Source: VAXT01 sp963794605
GTDB lineage: Bacteria > Actinomycetota > Thermoleophilia > Gaiellales > Gaiellaceae
Length of the DNA stretch: 64,000 nucleotides
Direction: 5' to 3'
Assembly: GCA_963794605.1 (NCBI GenBank)
Contig: CAWCEN010000004.1
Coordinates: forward strand, 641,881 to 705,880
Shown: in pieces, positions 17,784 to 27,376 of the stretch
Layout: each line of letters begins with the position of its first letter
Numbering within the stretch: the stretch's first letter is position 1
Made by a program: the position numbers and the translations under genes
Notes under the pieces: model-generated
Database searches by the model: none
What the model was told of the DNA's origin: nothing
The model's input: the letters and a program-made list of their open reading frames with translations, nothing else

Positions 17784-18194
17784 GTGACCGCGTTCAAGTT
17801 CGCCACCGAGGTGACCGTCCGCTTCGCGGAGACCGACGCGCAAGGCGTGGCCCACCATGCCGCGTACCTCGTCTGGTTCGAGGTGACGAGAATCGAGTAC
17901 CTGCGCCGGTTCCGCGGCGGCTACGCGGGGCTTCGCGAGGAGGGTGTCGACGCCCTGACGCTGGAGGCGTACGCCCGCTACGCGGATGCGGCGCGGTTCG
18001 ACGACCGGCTCACGATCCGCGCGCGGTGTGGCGACGTGCGCGGCGCCCGCTTCCGCTTCGACTACTCGGTCGAGCGCGACGGCGCCCAGGTCGCGGACGG
18101 CTGGACGACCCACGCGTGCGTCTCGGTCGGAGACCACCGGCCGACGCGGGTACCCACGTGGCTCGCCGAGGCGATCGGGGAGGCCGAGGCCTAG
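17784..18194 (+). CDS. Acyl-CoA thioesterase, 4-hydroxybenzoyl-CoA thioesterase (hotdog) family
   Basis: The 136-residue hotdog protein has the family signature EVTVRFAETDAQGVAHHAAYLVWFE with the catalytic Asp in the ETDAQG turn, and YLRRFRGGYAGLREEG in the following helix. It hydrolyses acyl-CoA thioesters; the acyl preference cannot be told. The GTG start is 20 bases from the divergent sirtuin. The TAG stop shares CTAG with the expected end of the VanW gene. Confidence 0.9.
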   Translation: MTAFKFATEVTVRFAETDAQGVAHHAAYLVWFEVTRIEYLRRFRGGYAGLREEGVDALTLEAYARYADAARFDDRLTIRARCGDVRGARFRFDYSVERDGAQVADGWTTHACVSVGDHRPTRVPTWLAEAIGEAEA

Positions 18195-20063
18195 CCCGTC
18201 GGTGCCGGCCGGCGGAGGCGACTGCGGAGGAGGCGGCGGTGGCGGCGGCCCCTTCTTCTTCTCTTCGGGCGGAGGAGGAGGCGGCGGCGGCTCGGCCTTC
18301 GGCTTCGTCCCGTACCGGACCACGCGAGGCTCGGCCGAGTAGGTCGAGTACCACGTGTGGTCGTAGAGCAGCTTCCCGCTCGAGCTGAACACCTTCCGCC
18401 TGACATTGGTCGAGCGCGACGGAGAGCCGGATTCCTCGAGCGCGGTCGTGCCGACGGTCAGGTTCGGGTCGGGCACGCGCTTGACCGGCGGCTGGCCCGT
18501 GACGACGAGCGGGGAGTCCTCGCTCTCGACCTTGCGGTCCTGCGGCGTCCCGTACAGCGCGACGGTCAGAGACGACGAGCTGACGAACGTCCGCACCCAC
18601 AGCCAATGCCCCGTGTCGTTGACGAACTTGAGGTCGGTGTCCGGGTAGTTGACGGTCGCGTCTCGGCCCTGCGGGTAGTGGCTGATGTAGAGGGCGTGGT
18701 TCGTACGGTCGGTGATCGGCAGGCCGGCCTCGTAGGCAGCGTTGAACGTCGTCGTCGAGACCTGGCAGACGCCGCCGCCTAGACCGGTCTGGAGCTCGCC
18801 GTTGATGATCACCGGCGCCTCGAGGAAGCCCTTCGCCTCCGAGCGCTCGCCGGTGGTCGCGTTGAACGAGAACTCCTCGTTCGGCGCGATGAAGTGGTTG
18901 TCGATCAGGTGCGCGACGAGCTGGACGTTGTGGATCCGGTTCGACACGCCGCCGTAGAAGGTCTCATAGGCGCCGACGAGGCCGGTGATGCCCATCGCCT
19001 GCGCATCGCGTGTCGTCCGCTCCGGGGACGCCGTCGTGACCGCGAGATCAGCATCGCGGCTCGTCGACGACAGCAGGGCGGCCATCAGGTTGCGTGTCGT
19101 CGCCTCCAGGTCCACGGTGCGCCCCGGCTGGGCGGGGACGACGTGGACGATGTTGCGCGCCCCGACCGCGAAGGACGCGTCCTTGGGCACATGCTCGACG
19201 CGCTTCTTGAGGTTGGCGAAGAAGCGGTCGGCCCTCGGCCCGGCGAGCTTCAGCTCGGTGTCCCCGTTGCTCGGCAGCTGGAGGATGCGCGCGATCTTGG
19301 CGACGCTCAGGTGCCAGCCGCCCGGCCCGTAGGCGACGTCGACTGGAGCCGACAGGGCCGTCTCGGCCTTCACCTTCGCCCCCACGAGATCGCGTGTCGT
19401 CAGGTCCGCACGTTCGACCTTGAGCGGGACGGCGACCGGCCCGCGTGAGAGAGCGGTCAGCGCCTGGACGAAGACCTTCTCGGCCACAGCGCGATCGAGC
19501 AGGCGCCCATTCCGTCCCGGCACGATCTCCGGCTCGGAGCCCTTGAGCACGAGCGACGGCTCGACGCTCGCCTCGTCGACTCCGCGCGCGAAGCGGCCCA
19601 TGTAGGAGTCCACGGCCGACTGGTAGATGCGGCTCGTCGGGGCGACCTCGCCGCCGAACACGCGTACGCCGAGGCGCTTGAGGCCGCGGACCGGCCCGAA
19701 TCCCTCGCCCTGACGCTGAGCGGCCTCGACCGCGGCGCCCCAGTCGACGTCGACGACGACCGCGTTCGGCTTCACACGCCAGTGCCGCTCGGCGGCCGTG
19801 AAGACGACCGGGACGCTCGCCAGCTCACGTGAGCGCTTCTCCAGGAGCGACCGCGCCTGACCAGCAGTCAGACCGGAGACGTCGACCCCTGCGATCTCCG
19901 AGCCGGCGGGCAGCCGCTCAGGCGAGCCGGCGAACGCGAGCCCGAGCGCCACCGCGCCGACCACGACGATGCTCGCCACGAGGAGGCTCCACTGCCAGAG
20001 GAGCCGTGCACGAGCACGCCGACGCCGGCGGTCGCGGGGAAGGTGTGCTACCCGAACCGACAA
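18191..20063 (-). CDS. VanW-family cell-wall protein with proline-rich C-terminus
   Basis: Order of parts: an Arg-rich N-terminus, one TM helix (LLVASIVVVGAVALGLAF), peptidoglycan-binding-like repeats (about residues 60-330), the VanW domain (APNEEFSFNATTGERSEAKG, GLGGGVCQVSTTTFNAAYEA, RTNHALYISHYPQG), a G5-like segment and a Pro/Glu/Lys tail. In the printed frame it runs on to 17736 antisense to the thioesterase. A one-base shift in the proline codons would instead end at the TAG 18191-18193, sharing CTAG with the thioesterase stop, and I prefer that end. TTG start, 7 bases after TACACT. Confidence 0.8.
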
Positions 20064-20070
20064 GTTGACC

Positions 20071-20076
20071 AGTGTA
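20071..20076 (-). promoter_or_regulatory. Candidate leaderless -10 box of the VanW gene
   Basis: TACACT on the minus strand lies 7 bases before the TTG start at 20063, in the 31-base gap after the acyl-CoA dehydrogenase. Confidence 0.45.
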
Positions 20077-20094
20077 ACGGCCCTGCAGGCCGGA

Positions 20095-21273
<1,179 letters not shown>

Positions 21274-21313
21274 CGGTGTTTGGCCCGCCGATCGATGGTA
21301 TCCGCTCGACGCA

Positions 21314-21319
21314 TAGACT
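21314..21319 (+). promoter_or_regulatory. Candidate leaderless -10 box of the second dehydrogenase
   Basis: TAGACT ends 7 bases before ATG 21327. No ribosome-binding motif is present in the gap. Confidence 0.45.
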
Positions 21320-21326
21320 CACGCGA

Positions 21327-22541
21327 ATGGATTTCGAGCTCACCGACGAGCAGCGGCTGATCCAAGGCACGGTTCGCGATTTCGTGGACGCCCGCGTGCT
21401 CCCGAACGCGATCGAGAACGACATCAACCACTACCTGGACCTCGGCGTGATCGAGGGCATGGCCGAGTTGGGGCTGCTCGGGATCGTGATCCCCGAGGAG
21501 TACGGCGGGGCGGGGCTCGACTTCGTCGCCGAGGCGCTGTCGTGCGAGGAGATCGAGCGCGGCGAGGCTGCGTTTCGCACGCTGATCTCGGTCCACGTCG
21601 GACTCAATTCGCTGGCTCTCCTGCGCTACGGCAGCGAAGAGCAGAAGCAGCGCTGGCTCGCACCGCAGGCCCGCGGAGAGAAGCTCGCGTGCTTCGGGCT
21701 GACCGAGCCGGCCGCAGGGTCGGACGTCGCGGCGATGAAGTCGACGGCGCGCCGAGAGGGCGACGTCTACGTTCTCAACGGCTCGAAGAACTGGATCTCG
21801 TACGCGACCGTGGCCGACCACGCACTCGTGTTCGCCAAGACGGACCCGTCCGCGAAGCACAAGGGGATCTCGGCCTTCCTGCTCGAGAAGGGGATGCCGG
21901 GCTTCACCGCCGCGGACACGGAGCACAAGCTCGGCATTTGGGCGGGCTCGACGGGCGAGCTCTTCTTCGAGAACGTCGAGGTGCCGGCCGAGAACCTCGT
22001 CGGCGAGGAGGGCCAGGGGTTCGAGATCGCCATGTACGGGCTCGACCAGGGGCGCTTCACGGTCGCGGCCGGCGCCTGCGGTGTGATCCGCGCCTGTCTC
22101 GAGCGGTCGGTCGAGTACGCGCGCGAGCGCCAGACGTTCGGCAAGCCGATCGGCGAATACCAGTTCGTGCAGGACATGATCGCCGAGATGGTGCTCGGCT
22201 ACGAGACGTCGAAGCTGCTCGTCATGCAGGCGGCGTGGCTCAAGAACGAGGGCAGGCGGAACACGCGGGAAACGTCACTCGCCAAGTGGCACGCGACCGA
22301 GTCGGCGTTCCGCGCGGCGCATCTCGCGATCCAGGTGCACGGCGCTTACGGGTACTCGGCCGAGTACGGGATCGAGCGCTACTTCCGGAACGCCCGCGCG
22401 CCGATCATCTACGAGGGTACGACCCAGGTGCACAAGATGATGCAGGCCGAGCATGCGCTCGGGTACCGGGCGCTGAACGGCCGAAACGGAGACGTGTCGC
22501 CGATCACCGCGTGGGCGCCCGTGCTGGCGTCGCGCGGCTAG
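21327..22541 (+). CDS. Acyl-CoA dehydrogenase (second paralogue)
   Basis: The 404 residues start MDFELTDEQRLIQGTVRDFV and show ACFGLTEPAAGSDVAAMKS, KNWISYATVADHAL, AGSTGELFFENVEVPAENLVG, the RQTFGKPIGEYQFVQDMI helix and IIYEGTTQVHKMMQAEHALG with the catalytic Glu. It is clearly homologous to the divergent gene at 20095 but distinct from it, so the pair probably handles different acyl chains or steps. The 25 residues after HALG are a non-conserved tail. ATG 21327 is set by the domain start and the TAGACT box. Confidence 0.95.
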   Translation: MDFELTDEQRLIQGTVRDFVDARVLPNAIENDINHYLDLGVIEGMAELGLLGIVIPEEYGGAGLDFVAEALSCEEIERGEAAFRTLISVHVGLNSLALLRYGSEEQKQRWLAPQARGEKLACFGLTEPAAGSDVAAMKSTARREGDVYVLNGSKNWISYATVADHALVFAKTDPSAKHKGISAFLLEKGMPGFTAADTEHKLGIWAGSTGELFFENVEVPAENLVGEEGQGFEIAMYGLDQGRFTVAAGACGVIRACLERSVEYARERQTFGKPIGEYQFVQDMIAEMVLGYETSKLLVMQAAWLKNEGRRNTRETSLAKWHATESAFRAAHLAIQVHGAYGYSAEYGIERYFRNARAPIIYEGTTQVHKMMQAEHALGYRALNGRNGDVSPITAWAPVLASRG

Positions 22542-22557
22542 AAGCTGGCCCAGGCGT

Positions 22558-22563
22558 TACCTT
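22558..22563 (+). promoter_or_regulatory. Candidate leaderless -10 box of the lysyl-oxidase fusion gene
   Basis: TACCTT lies 6 bases before GTG 22570. The same hexamer and spacing occur at tilS. Read-through from the dehydrogenase 28 bases upstream is also possible. Confidence 0.4.
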
Positions 22564-22569
22564 CCGAGC

Positions 22570-24093
22570 GTGCGTTGGCTGTGCGCCCCGGCCGCTGGAC
22601 TGTTGAGCGCCCTCGTTCTTTGCCTCGGTGGAGGTGCTTCGCTCGCGGCGACGATCCAGACCGAGCTTGCGCTCACGCGAACGGACGGGGCGCTCCTGGT
22701 GCTCCGAGCCGGCGGCATGACTCGACTCGCTGCGCGGGCCCATGCGCCGGCGTGGTCGCCCGACGGCCGACGGGTCGCGTACGTCGCCCGCAGTCGAGGG
22801 GGCCAGACCGACGTGTACGTCGTCGACGCCGACGGAACGCATCGCGGACGGGTAACACGGTCGCCCACGAGCGAGGTTGCCGTTGACTGGTCGCCCGACG
22901 GACGGCGCCTCGTCGTCGAGCGACACGGGCGCCTGTACCTCATCGGCGCAGACGGACGCGACGAGCGGCTCCTGACCGCCGGCAGCAGTCCGTCATGGGC
23001 TCCGAAGGGCGGCCGGATCGCATTCATCCGCAAGGCGGACGTCTTCGTCATCGAGTCGAACGGACACGGACTGCGGCGCATCACGACCTCCGACGCGCCC
23101 GACGGTGAGCCCGCATGGTCGCCGGACGGAAAGCGACTCGCGTTCGTGTCGTCCGACGGGGTCTCCACGGACCTCTATAGCGCGGACGTGAGGACGAAGG
23201 CGTTGCTCCGGTTGACGCAAGACGTAGCGGTCGAGCGCTCGCCGGGCTGGTCGAGAGACGGCCGGCGCATCCTTTATCTCGGCGACGCAGCCGGAGGTGG
23301 GCCGTTCTGGAGCATCCCTGCGTCCGGCGGCGCCGCGACACCGCTCGGCGGTCCGCCCGCGGCCACGAGTTTTCGGCTGCGCCCGACGCCATCGCTGGAG
23401 TTGCCTCCTGATCTCGACCAGCGGGCTCCGTCGGGCCTCGCCGTCCAGTCCTCGAACGGCCGCGACTTGCTCGGTTTCACCTCCGCGAGCGACAACGTCG
23501 GCCTCGGCCCGGTCTCGATCGTCGCCTCGCGGCCGAGCCGAACCGTCCCGAACATGCGTGCAGCGCAGCGCGTCCGCGTTTCGCCGCACGGCGCGAGGAC
23601 GTACCCCGGCATCGGGCTCCTGCATTTCACGGTCGCGTTCCCGCACATGCACTGGCACCTGATGGACTTCCAGCGCTACGAGCTCAGGCGGGCGAGCGAC
23701 CACGCGCTTGTCGTCCGCGACCGCAAGTCGGGCTTCTGCCTCGCCGACCACTGGGCTCAGGTGCGTGGCGTCGTTCCCGGCAAGCCGCGCAGGCCGGTCT
23801 TCAAGTCGAACTGCGGCCAGGGCGAGCCGAGCGCGCTTGCCATCTCGGAGGGAACATCGGTGGGCTACACCGACCGCTACCCGGGGTGGTTCCACGGGCA
23901 AAACCTCGACATCACGCACGTCCCCGCGGGCATCTACGTCCTCGTCCACCGCGCGAACCCGGAGCTCAGCGTGCGTGAGCTCCGCTACGAGAACGATGCC
24001 GCGTCTGTGCGCGTGCGGCTCACGCGGGCGGGCGGCGTTCCGCGTGTGCGGCTGCTCGCCCGCTGCGCAGACAGCGAGTGGTGTCCGCGCTAG
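22570..24093 (+). CDS. Secreted PD40 beta-propeller fused to a lysyl-oxidase domain
   Basis: The 507 residues have a signal peptide (1-27), then five PD40/TolB-like blades (WSPDGRRVAY at 62, WSPDGRRLVV at 107, WAPKGGRIAF, WSPDGKRLAF, WSRDGRRILY), then a lysyl-oxidase domain (about 290-490). The copper region is PHMHWHLMDF with His359, His361 and His363; then GFCLADHW, and GYTDRY before LDITHVPAGIYVLVHRANP. Tyr437 aligns by eye with the quinone-precursor Tyr of GCWDTY in animal enzymes. Oxidative deamination of surface or environmental amines is the inferred role. The stop shares CTAG with the HAD gene. Confidence 0.85.
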   Translation: MRWLCAPAAGLLSALVLCLGGGASLAATIQTELALTRTDGALLVLRAGGMTRLAARAHAPAWSPDGRRVAYVARSRGGQTDVYVVDADGTHRGRVTRSPTSEVAVDWSPDGRRLVVERHGRLYLIGADGRDERLLTAGSSPSWAPKGGRIAFIRKADVFVIESNGHGLRRITTSDAPDGEPAWSPDGKRLAFVSSDGVSTDLYSADVRTKALLRLTQDVAVERSPGWSRDGRRILYLGDAAGGGPFWSIPASGGAATPLGGPPAATSFRLRPTPSLELPPDLDQRAPSGLAVQSSNGRDLLGFTSASDNVGLGPVSIVASRPSRTVPNMRAAQRVRVSPHGARTYPGIGLLHFTVAFPHMHWHLMDFQRYELRRASDHALVVRDRKSGFCLADHWAQVRGVVPGKPRRPVFKSNCGQGEPSALAISEGTSVGYTDRYPGWFHGQNLDITHVPAGIYVLVHRANPELSVRELRYENDAASVRVRLTRAGGVPRVRLLARCADSEWCPR

Positions 24094-24773
24094 CCGGTCG
24101 TCAACCCCAACGCCGCCGGCAGCGCCCGCAGGTCGTGTAGCCGGTTGACCGCCTCGGGGAAGCGGCCCTCTCGGTCGACGAGGAACGCCTGCATCCCCAG
24201 CGCGCGGGCACCCGCGACGTCGTCCTCCGGCGAGTCGCCGACCATCGCAGCCTCTTCTGCGCGCACATCGAGCGCGTCGAGCGCCGACAAGAAGATCGCC
24301 GGGTGCGGCTTCGTCTTCCCGTGTGCGCCCGACCCGACCGCCGCATCGACATCGAGCGCGTGGTGGGCGACGAACGCGGCCAGATCGCGACCCGTGTTCG
24401 AGACGAGCCCGATCTTGAGCCCGCGCTCCCGAAGCGCCTCGAGCACCGGCAGCGTGTCCTCGTACAGCTCGAAGTTCTCGGCGTGCTCCCACGCGCGCGT
24501 CATCTCCACCGCACACTCGTAGGAGCGCTCGGAGTCGCCGCCCATCCCGCGGATGATCCGCTCCGTGAACAGCACCCAGACCTCTTCGTCGTGATCCAGC
24601 TCCGGATGCCGCTCGACCGCCGCAACCGCAGCCGCGCGTGCGTCCGCGTACCGCGCCGGATCGAGCTCGAGCCCGAACCGCCGGCCGAGCGCCTGGTACC
24701 CCTCCGGCCCGAGGTCCGGCCCCGGCTTGGCCAGCGTGAAGTCGACGTCGAAGAGGACGGCCCGCAGCGTCAT
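24090..24773 (-). CDS. HAD-superfamily hydrolase
   Basis: The 227 residues show HAD motif I AVLFDVDFTLA (nucleophile Asp), motif II LVSNTG, motif III Lys in KTKPHPAIFLSAL and motif IV MVGDSPEDDVAGARALGM. It is probably a small-molecule phosphatase of the phosphoglycolate-phosphatase-like class with a helical cap. Motif I reads DVDFT, matching the DxDxT pattern. The start overlaps the preceding aminoglycoside-phosphotransferase-like gene by ATGA. Confidence 0.9.
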   Translation of the reverse strand: MTLRAVLFDVDFTLAKPGPDLGPEGYQALGRRFGLELDPARYADARAAAVAAVERHPELDHDEEVWVLFTERIIRGMGGDSERSYECAVEMTRAWEHAENFELYEDTLPVLEALRERGLKIGLVSNTGRDLAAFVAHHALDVDAAVGSGAHGKTKPHPAIFLSALDALDVRAEEAAMVGDSPEDDVAGARALGMQAFLVDREGRFPEAVNRLHDLRALPAALGLTTG

Positions 24774-25582
24774 GCCGCTGCTTCTAGCAGCCAGCGCGCG
24801 ATCTCGGCGTGCGCCGTATGGAAGTCACCGTCGAAGCTCCAAGCAATCGTCTGACCGAGCGTCCAACCCAGCGCGCGCTCCCGGTCGAGCCCCAGCTCGC
24901 CCGTCAACCGATCGAGCCGCTCGAGAACGGCCCGCTTGCTGTGCCCGAGCTCGCGTGCCCGGACGATCGGCGCGGCGGAGAACTCACGCTCGCCGACGAG
25001 CGGCTTCGGGTCGATCACGAGCCACGGCTCACGCTGTGCTGCGAGAACGTTGCCCGGATGCAGGTCCTGGTGCAGCAGCACCTGGTCGCCCTGGGTCGCA
25101 GCCAGCTCCTTGAGCGTCGAGACCGCTGCCTCGACGAGCCGCTCCTCGTACGGCTTACCGGCGTCCTCCCATTCACGGCGGATCGTGCTCGCCCACCACG
25201 CCGCCTCATCCGCGAGCGACGTGAACGGCGAGTCGGCGGGCTTCCAGAGCCGCGGCAGGAGCTCGATCAGCACGTCTAGCGCGTTCTCGCCGAGCGGAAT
25301 CCCCGGCCGACAGCGCTCGAGCAGGAGAGCGTGGCGCTGGTCGTCGCGAGCCACCAGCCGCACGGCGCCGGCGCCCTGCCAGAGCTCGAGCGCGTCCGCC
25401 TCTTGATCGCTCTCGCGGTGGGGCCACTGGATCTTCAGGACAACGTCGCCGGCCGGGACGACGTACGACACGAACCCGCCTTTGAACGGCTCCTCGAGCT
25501 CGAGGTTCCACTGCTCGGCGCACTCCTCGACGAGCCGCGGGAGGCGCTCCTCCCAGGTCGCTCCTAGGCTGGGGCTGGCCAG
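24770..25582 (-). CDS. Aminoglycoside/hydroxyurea phosphotransferase-like kinase, uncertain start
   Basis: Protein-kinase-like APH fold: GGFVSYVVPAGDVVLKIQWP near the N-terminus, ALLLERCRPGIPLGE, the catalytic VLLHQDLHPGNVLA and WLVIDPKPLVGEREF (metal-binding Asp). It resembles streptomycin 6-phosphotransferase relatives, but resistance is not shown. No ATG, GTG or TTG fits the start. CTG 25582 would overlap the nitrilase end, and a lost base near the junction is another explanation. It lies between the nitrilase and HAD genes in one transcript. Confidence 0.8.
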   Translation of the reverse strand: MASPSLGATWEERLPRLVEECAEQWNLELEEPFKGGFVSYVVPAGDVVLKIQWPHRESDQEADALELWQGAGAVRLVARDDQRHALLLERCRPGIPLGENALDVLIELLPRLWKPADSPFTSLADEAAWWASTIRREWEDAGKPYEERLVEAAVSTLKELAATQGDQVLLHQDLHPGNVLAAQREPWLVIDPKPLVGEREFSAAPIVRARELGHSKRAVLERLDRLTGELGLDRERALGWTLGQTIAWSFDGDFHTAHAEIARWLLEAAA

Positions 25583-26400
25583 CGGTACGCCTCCGGGCGC
25601 CGCTGGGACAGGGACGGCAGCCGACGCCGCACCTCCTCGAGCCAGGCGCGGTCGAGCTCGGCGGAGATCACCGTTTCCTCGTCCGGCGCCTGTGCGAGCA
25701 CCGTCCCCCACGGGTCGACGATCAGCGAGCGCCCGTAGCTCGGCCGTCCGGTCCCCGTCTCGCCCACCTGCGCGGGCGCCGCGACGTAGAAGCCGTTCTC
25801 GACCGCCCGCGCGCGCAGGAGCATGTGCCAGTGGTCCTTGCCGGTGAAAAGCGTGAAGTGGGCGGGCACCGTCGCGAGCAGTGCTCCTTCGAGCGCGAGA
25901 ACCCGGTACAGCTCCGGGAAGCGAAGGTCGTAGCAGATCGTCAGCCCGACCGGCCAGCCCTCGACCTCGGTCACCACCGGCTCCTCGCCGTGCTCCTCGG
26001 CCTCGGACTCCCGGTACGTCAGCCCACCGACCTCGACGTCGAACAGGTGGATCTTCCGGTAGACGGAGACCAGCTCGCCCTCGGGATCGAAGACGAGACA
26101 GGTATTCGAGAGCTTCTCACGCCCCTCTCGCCGCTCGGTGATCGAGCCGCCGATCAGCGTCACGCCGTGCGCGCGCGCCCAGTTGCGCATCGCCGCGACC
26201 GACTCGCCGCCCTCGATCGTCTCGGCAGTGCCGTGGAGCACGTCGGGCGGGCCGATCACGTTCCACTTCTCCGGAAGCGCGATGACGTCGGCGCCGGTGG
26301 AGGCAGCCTGCGCAACCAGCCGCTCGCTCTTCTCGAGGTTCACGTCCTTGTCACGGCCGCTCGTCAGCTGCACGCACGCGATCCGAATTCGGTCGGCCAT
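25564..26400 (-). CDS. Carbon-nitrogen hydrolase (nitrilase/omega-amidase family)
   Basis: The 278 residues have the Glu-Lys-Cys triad in ALPEKWNV, YRKIHLFDV and GLTICYDLRFPELYRVLA, plus the RARAVENGFYVAAPAQ and GRSLIVDPWGTVLAQAP segments. It is closest in style to Nit2-type omega-amidases and deaminated-glutathione amidases, so metabolite repair is the inferred role. It is the first gene of a nitrilase-APH-HAD operon and starts 7 bases after a TATCCT box. Confidence 0.92.
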   Translation of the reverse strand: MADRIRIACVQLTSGRDKDVNLEKSERLVAQAASTGADVIALPEKWNVIGPPDVLHGTAETIEGGESVAAMRNWARAHGVTLIGGSITERREGREKLSNTCLVFDPEGELVSVYRKIHLFDVEVGGLTYRESEAEEHGEEPVVTEVEGWPVGLTICYDLRFPELYRVLALEGALLATVPAHFTLFTGKDHWHMLLRARAVENGFYVAAPAQVGETGTGRPSYGRSLIVDPWGTVLAQAPDEETVISAELDRAWLEEVRRRLPSLSQRRPEAYRWPAPA

Positions 26401-26407
26401 GGCCGTG

Positions 26408-26413
26408 AGGATA
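26408..26413 (-). promoter_or_regulatory. Candidate leaderless -10 box of the nitrilase operon
   Basis: TATCCT on the minus strand lies 7 bases before ATG 26400. Confidence 0.45.
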
Positions 26414-26447
26414 CCCCCCCAAGATCTGAGCTAACCTGCGACCTTCT

Positions 26448-26493
26448 CGGGGTGTGGCGCAGCCTGGTAGCGCGCTCCGTTCGGGTCGGAGAG
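26448..26493 (+). pseudogene. 5' part of a duplicated tRNA-Pro gene
   Basis: Bases 26445-26493 are identical to 26635-26683, covering the first 46 bases of the intact tRNA-Pro: acceptor 5' strand, D arm and anticodon arm. The following bases (AAGAACGGG) cannot form the T arm or close the acceptor stem, so the copy cannot make a tRNA. The upstream GCTAACCTG promoter-like word is also shared by both copies. Confidence 0.8.
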
Positions 26494-26563
26494 AAGAACG
26501 GGTGAACCCATGGTTCCCCCGTTGGCCCCCTCCTTTCAGGTCACAGCGTCCGACAGCTCGTGG

Positions 26564-26592
26564 GCTCCCGCCGGGCCAAGCCCGGCTCCGCC
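26564..26592. repeat. Dispersed hairpin repeat, copy 2 (REP-like)
   Basis: This 29-base sequence differs by one loop base from 12889-12917 in tilS. The stem is GCCGGGC (26570-26576) with GCCCGGC (26580-26586). It lies between the broken and intact tRNA-Pro copies. Confidence 0.55.
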
Positions 26593-26637
26593 CGCGTTGC
26601 TACCAACCAAGGTCGGGCGTCGCTAACCTGTCACTCT

Positions 26638-26711
26638 CGGGGTGTGGCGCAGCCTGGTAGCGCGCTCCGTTCGGGTCGGAGAGGTCCCCAGTTCAAATCT
26701 GGGCACCCCGA
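26638..26711 (+). tRNA. tRNA-Pro (anticodon CGG)
   Basis: The 74-base cloverleaf is complete: acceptor CGGGGTG (26638-26644) with CACCCCG (26704-26710), discriminator A at 26711, anticodon stem CTCCG/CGGAG with loop TTCGGGT giving CGG, and T arm CCCAG-TTCAAAT-CTGGG. CCA is not encoded. A TAACCT box (26624-26629) lies 8 bases upstream. Confidence 0.95.
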
Positions 26712-26791
26712 TCGAGAGACGCGGGGCCGGCTTGCGACAGCCGGCCCTCCGCGCCTCTCCGCGCACGAACAGGTCGCGGATGAACCAGACC

Positions 26792-27175
26792 CTAGGTCGC
26801 CAGGATCTGGAGGCGGATGCGGCCCGAACCGCTCAGCGACGCCGTGATCTGGCAGTCGCCCTTGAACGGCATTCGCAGACGGTAGAGCTTGCCGGAGCGC
26901 ATGTTCGAGAAGTTCGTCGACTTCGAGCCGATCGAAGTGAAGCCGTGGGAGCATGCGACGACACCCATTCCGCTGAGGCCTCGGCCGTAGCCACGGATCC
27001 AGAGCGAGTGCGCGTTGTCCTTGCTCCCGCTCGCGGCGGTAACTGCGAAGGCGCCAGCCGAGTGGCCGGAGCCGATCACGCGCATCCCGGCCGCGTTGGC
27101 GGCTGCGATCGCGGACAGGGCGACGCAGGTGACGACTGCGAGGACCCCCAAGTTGCGGATCGTTCTTCGATGCAT
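26792..27175 (-). CDS. Small secreted protein of unknown function
   Basis: The 127 residues begin MHRRTIRNLGVLAVVTCVAL, a typical Sec signal peptide ending near ANAAG. The mature part is rich in Gly and Ser, has two Cys (VACSHGF and KGDCQIT) that could form a disulfide, and ends in a beta-strand-like RIRLQILAT. No family is recognised. ATG 27175 is chosen over an upstream in-frame Met because a strong GGGGAGGT site lies 8 bases before it. Confidence 0.75.
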   Translation of the reverse strand: MHRRTIRNLGVLAVVTCVALSAIAAANAAGMRVIGSGHSAGAFAVTAASGSKDNAHSLWIRGYGRGLSGMGVVACSHGFTSIGSKSTNFSNMRSGKLYRLRMPFKGDCQITASLSGSGRIRLQILAT

Positions 27176-27376
27176 GGTGTGAACCTCCCCTTGTAGTTGC
27201 CTCACAGTTGTGCGAGATCGATCAAGGATCGCCCGCCGCGCCCGCGCCCGCCTGACACGTCCGCGTCATTTCCCTTCCGGCATGCGGATCGCCGGAGAGT
27301 TGAGGCGAATCCGGCACACAGCCGCCACATTTTCTCCGCTAGCGTTGCCTCTCAAGTCAACAGAGGAGGTATGCGC

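Noticed and set aside
17736..18190. Extension of the VanW protein through the thioesterase gene on the opposite strand
   Set aside because: The extra 150 residues are antisense-like. A one-base shift in the proline codons ends the protein at the shared CTAG, matching the other convergent pairs.
22993..24516. 507-codon minus-strand open frame
   Set aside because: Antisense to the PD40-LOX gene and HAD gene frame, Arg/Ala-rich without motifs.
26448..26711. Phage or integrative-element attachment site
   Set aside because: The duplicated part is the 5' end of the tRNA with its promoter, not the 3' end, and there is no integrase gene within 10 kb.
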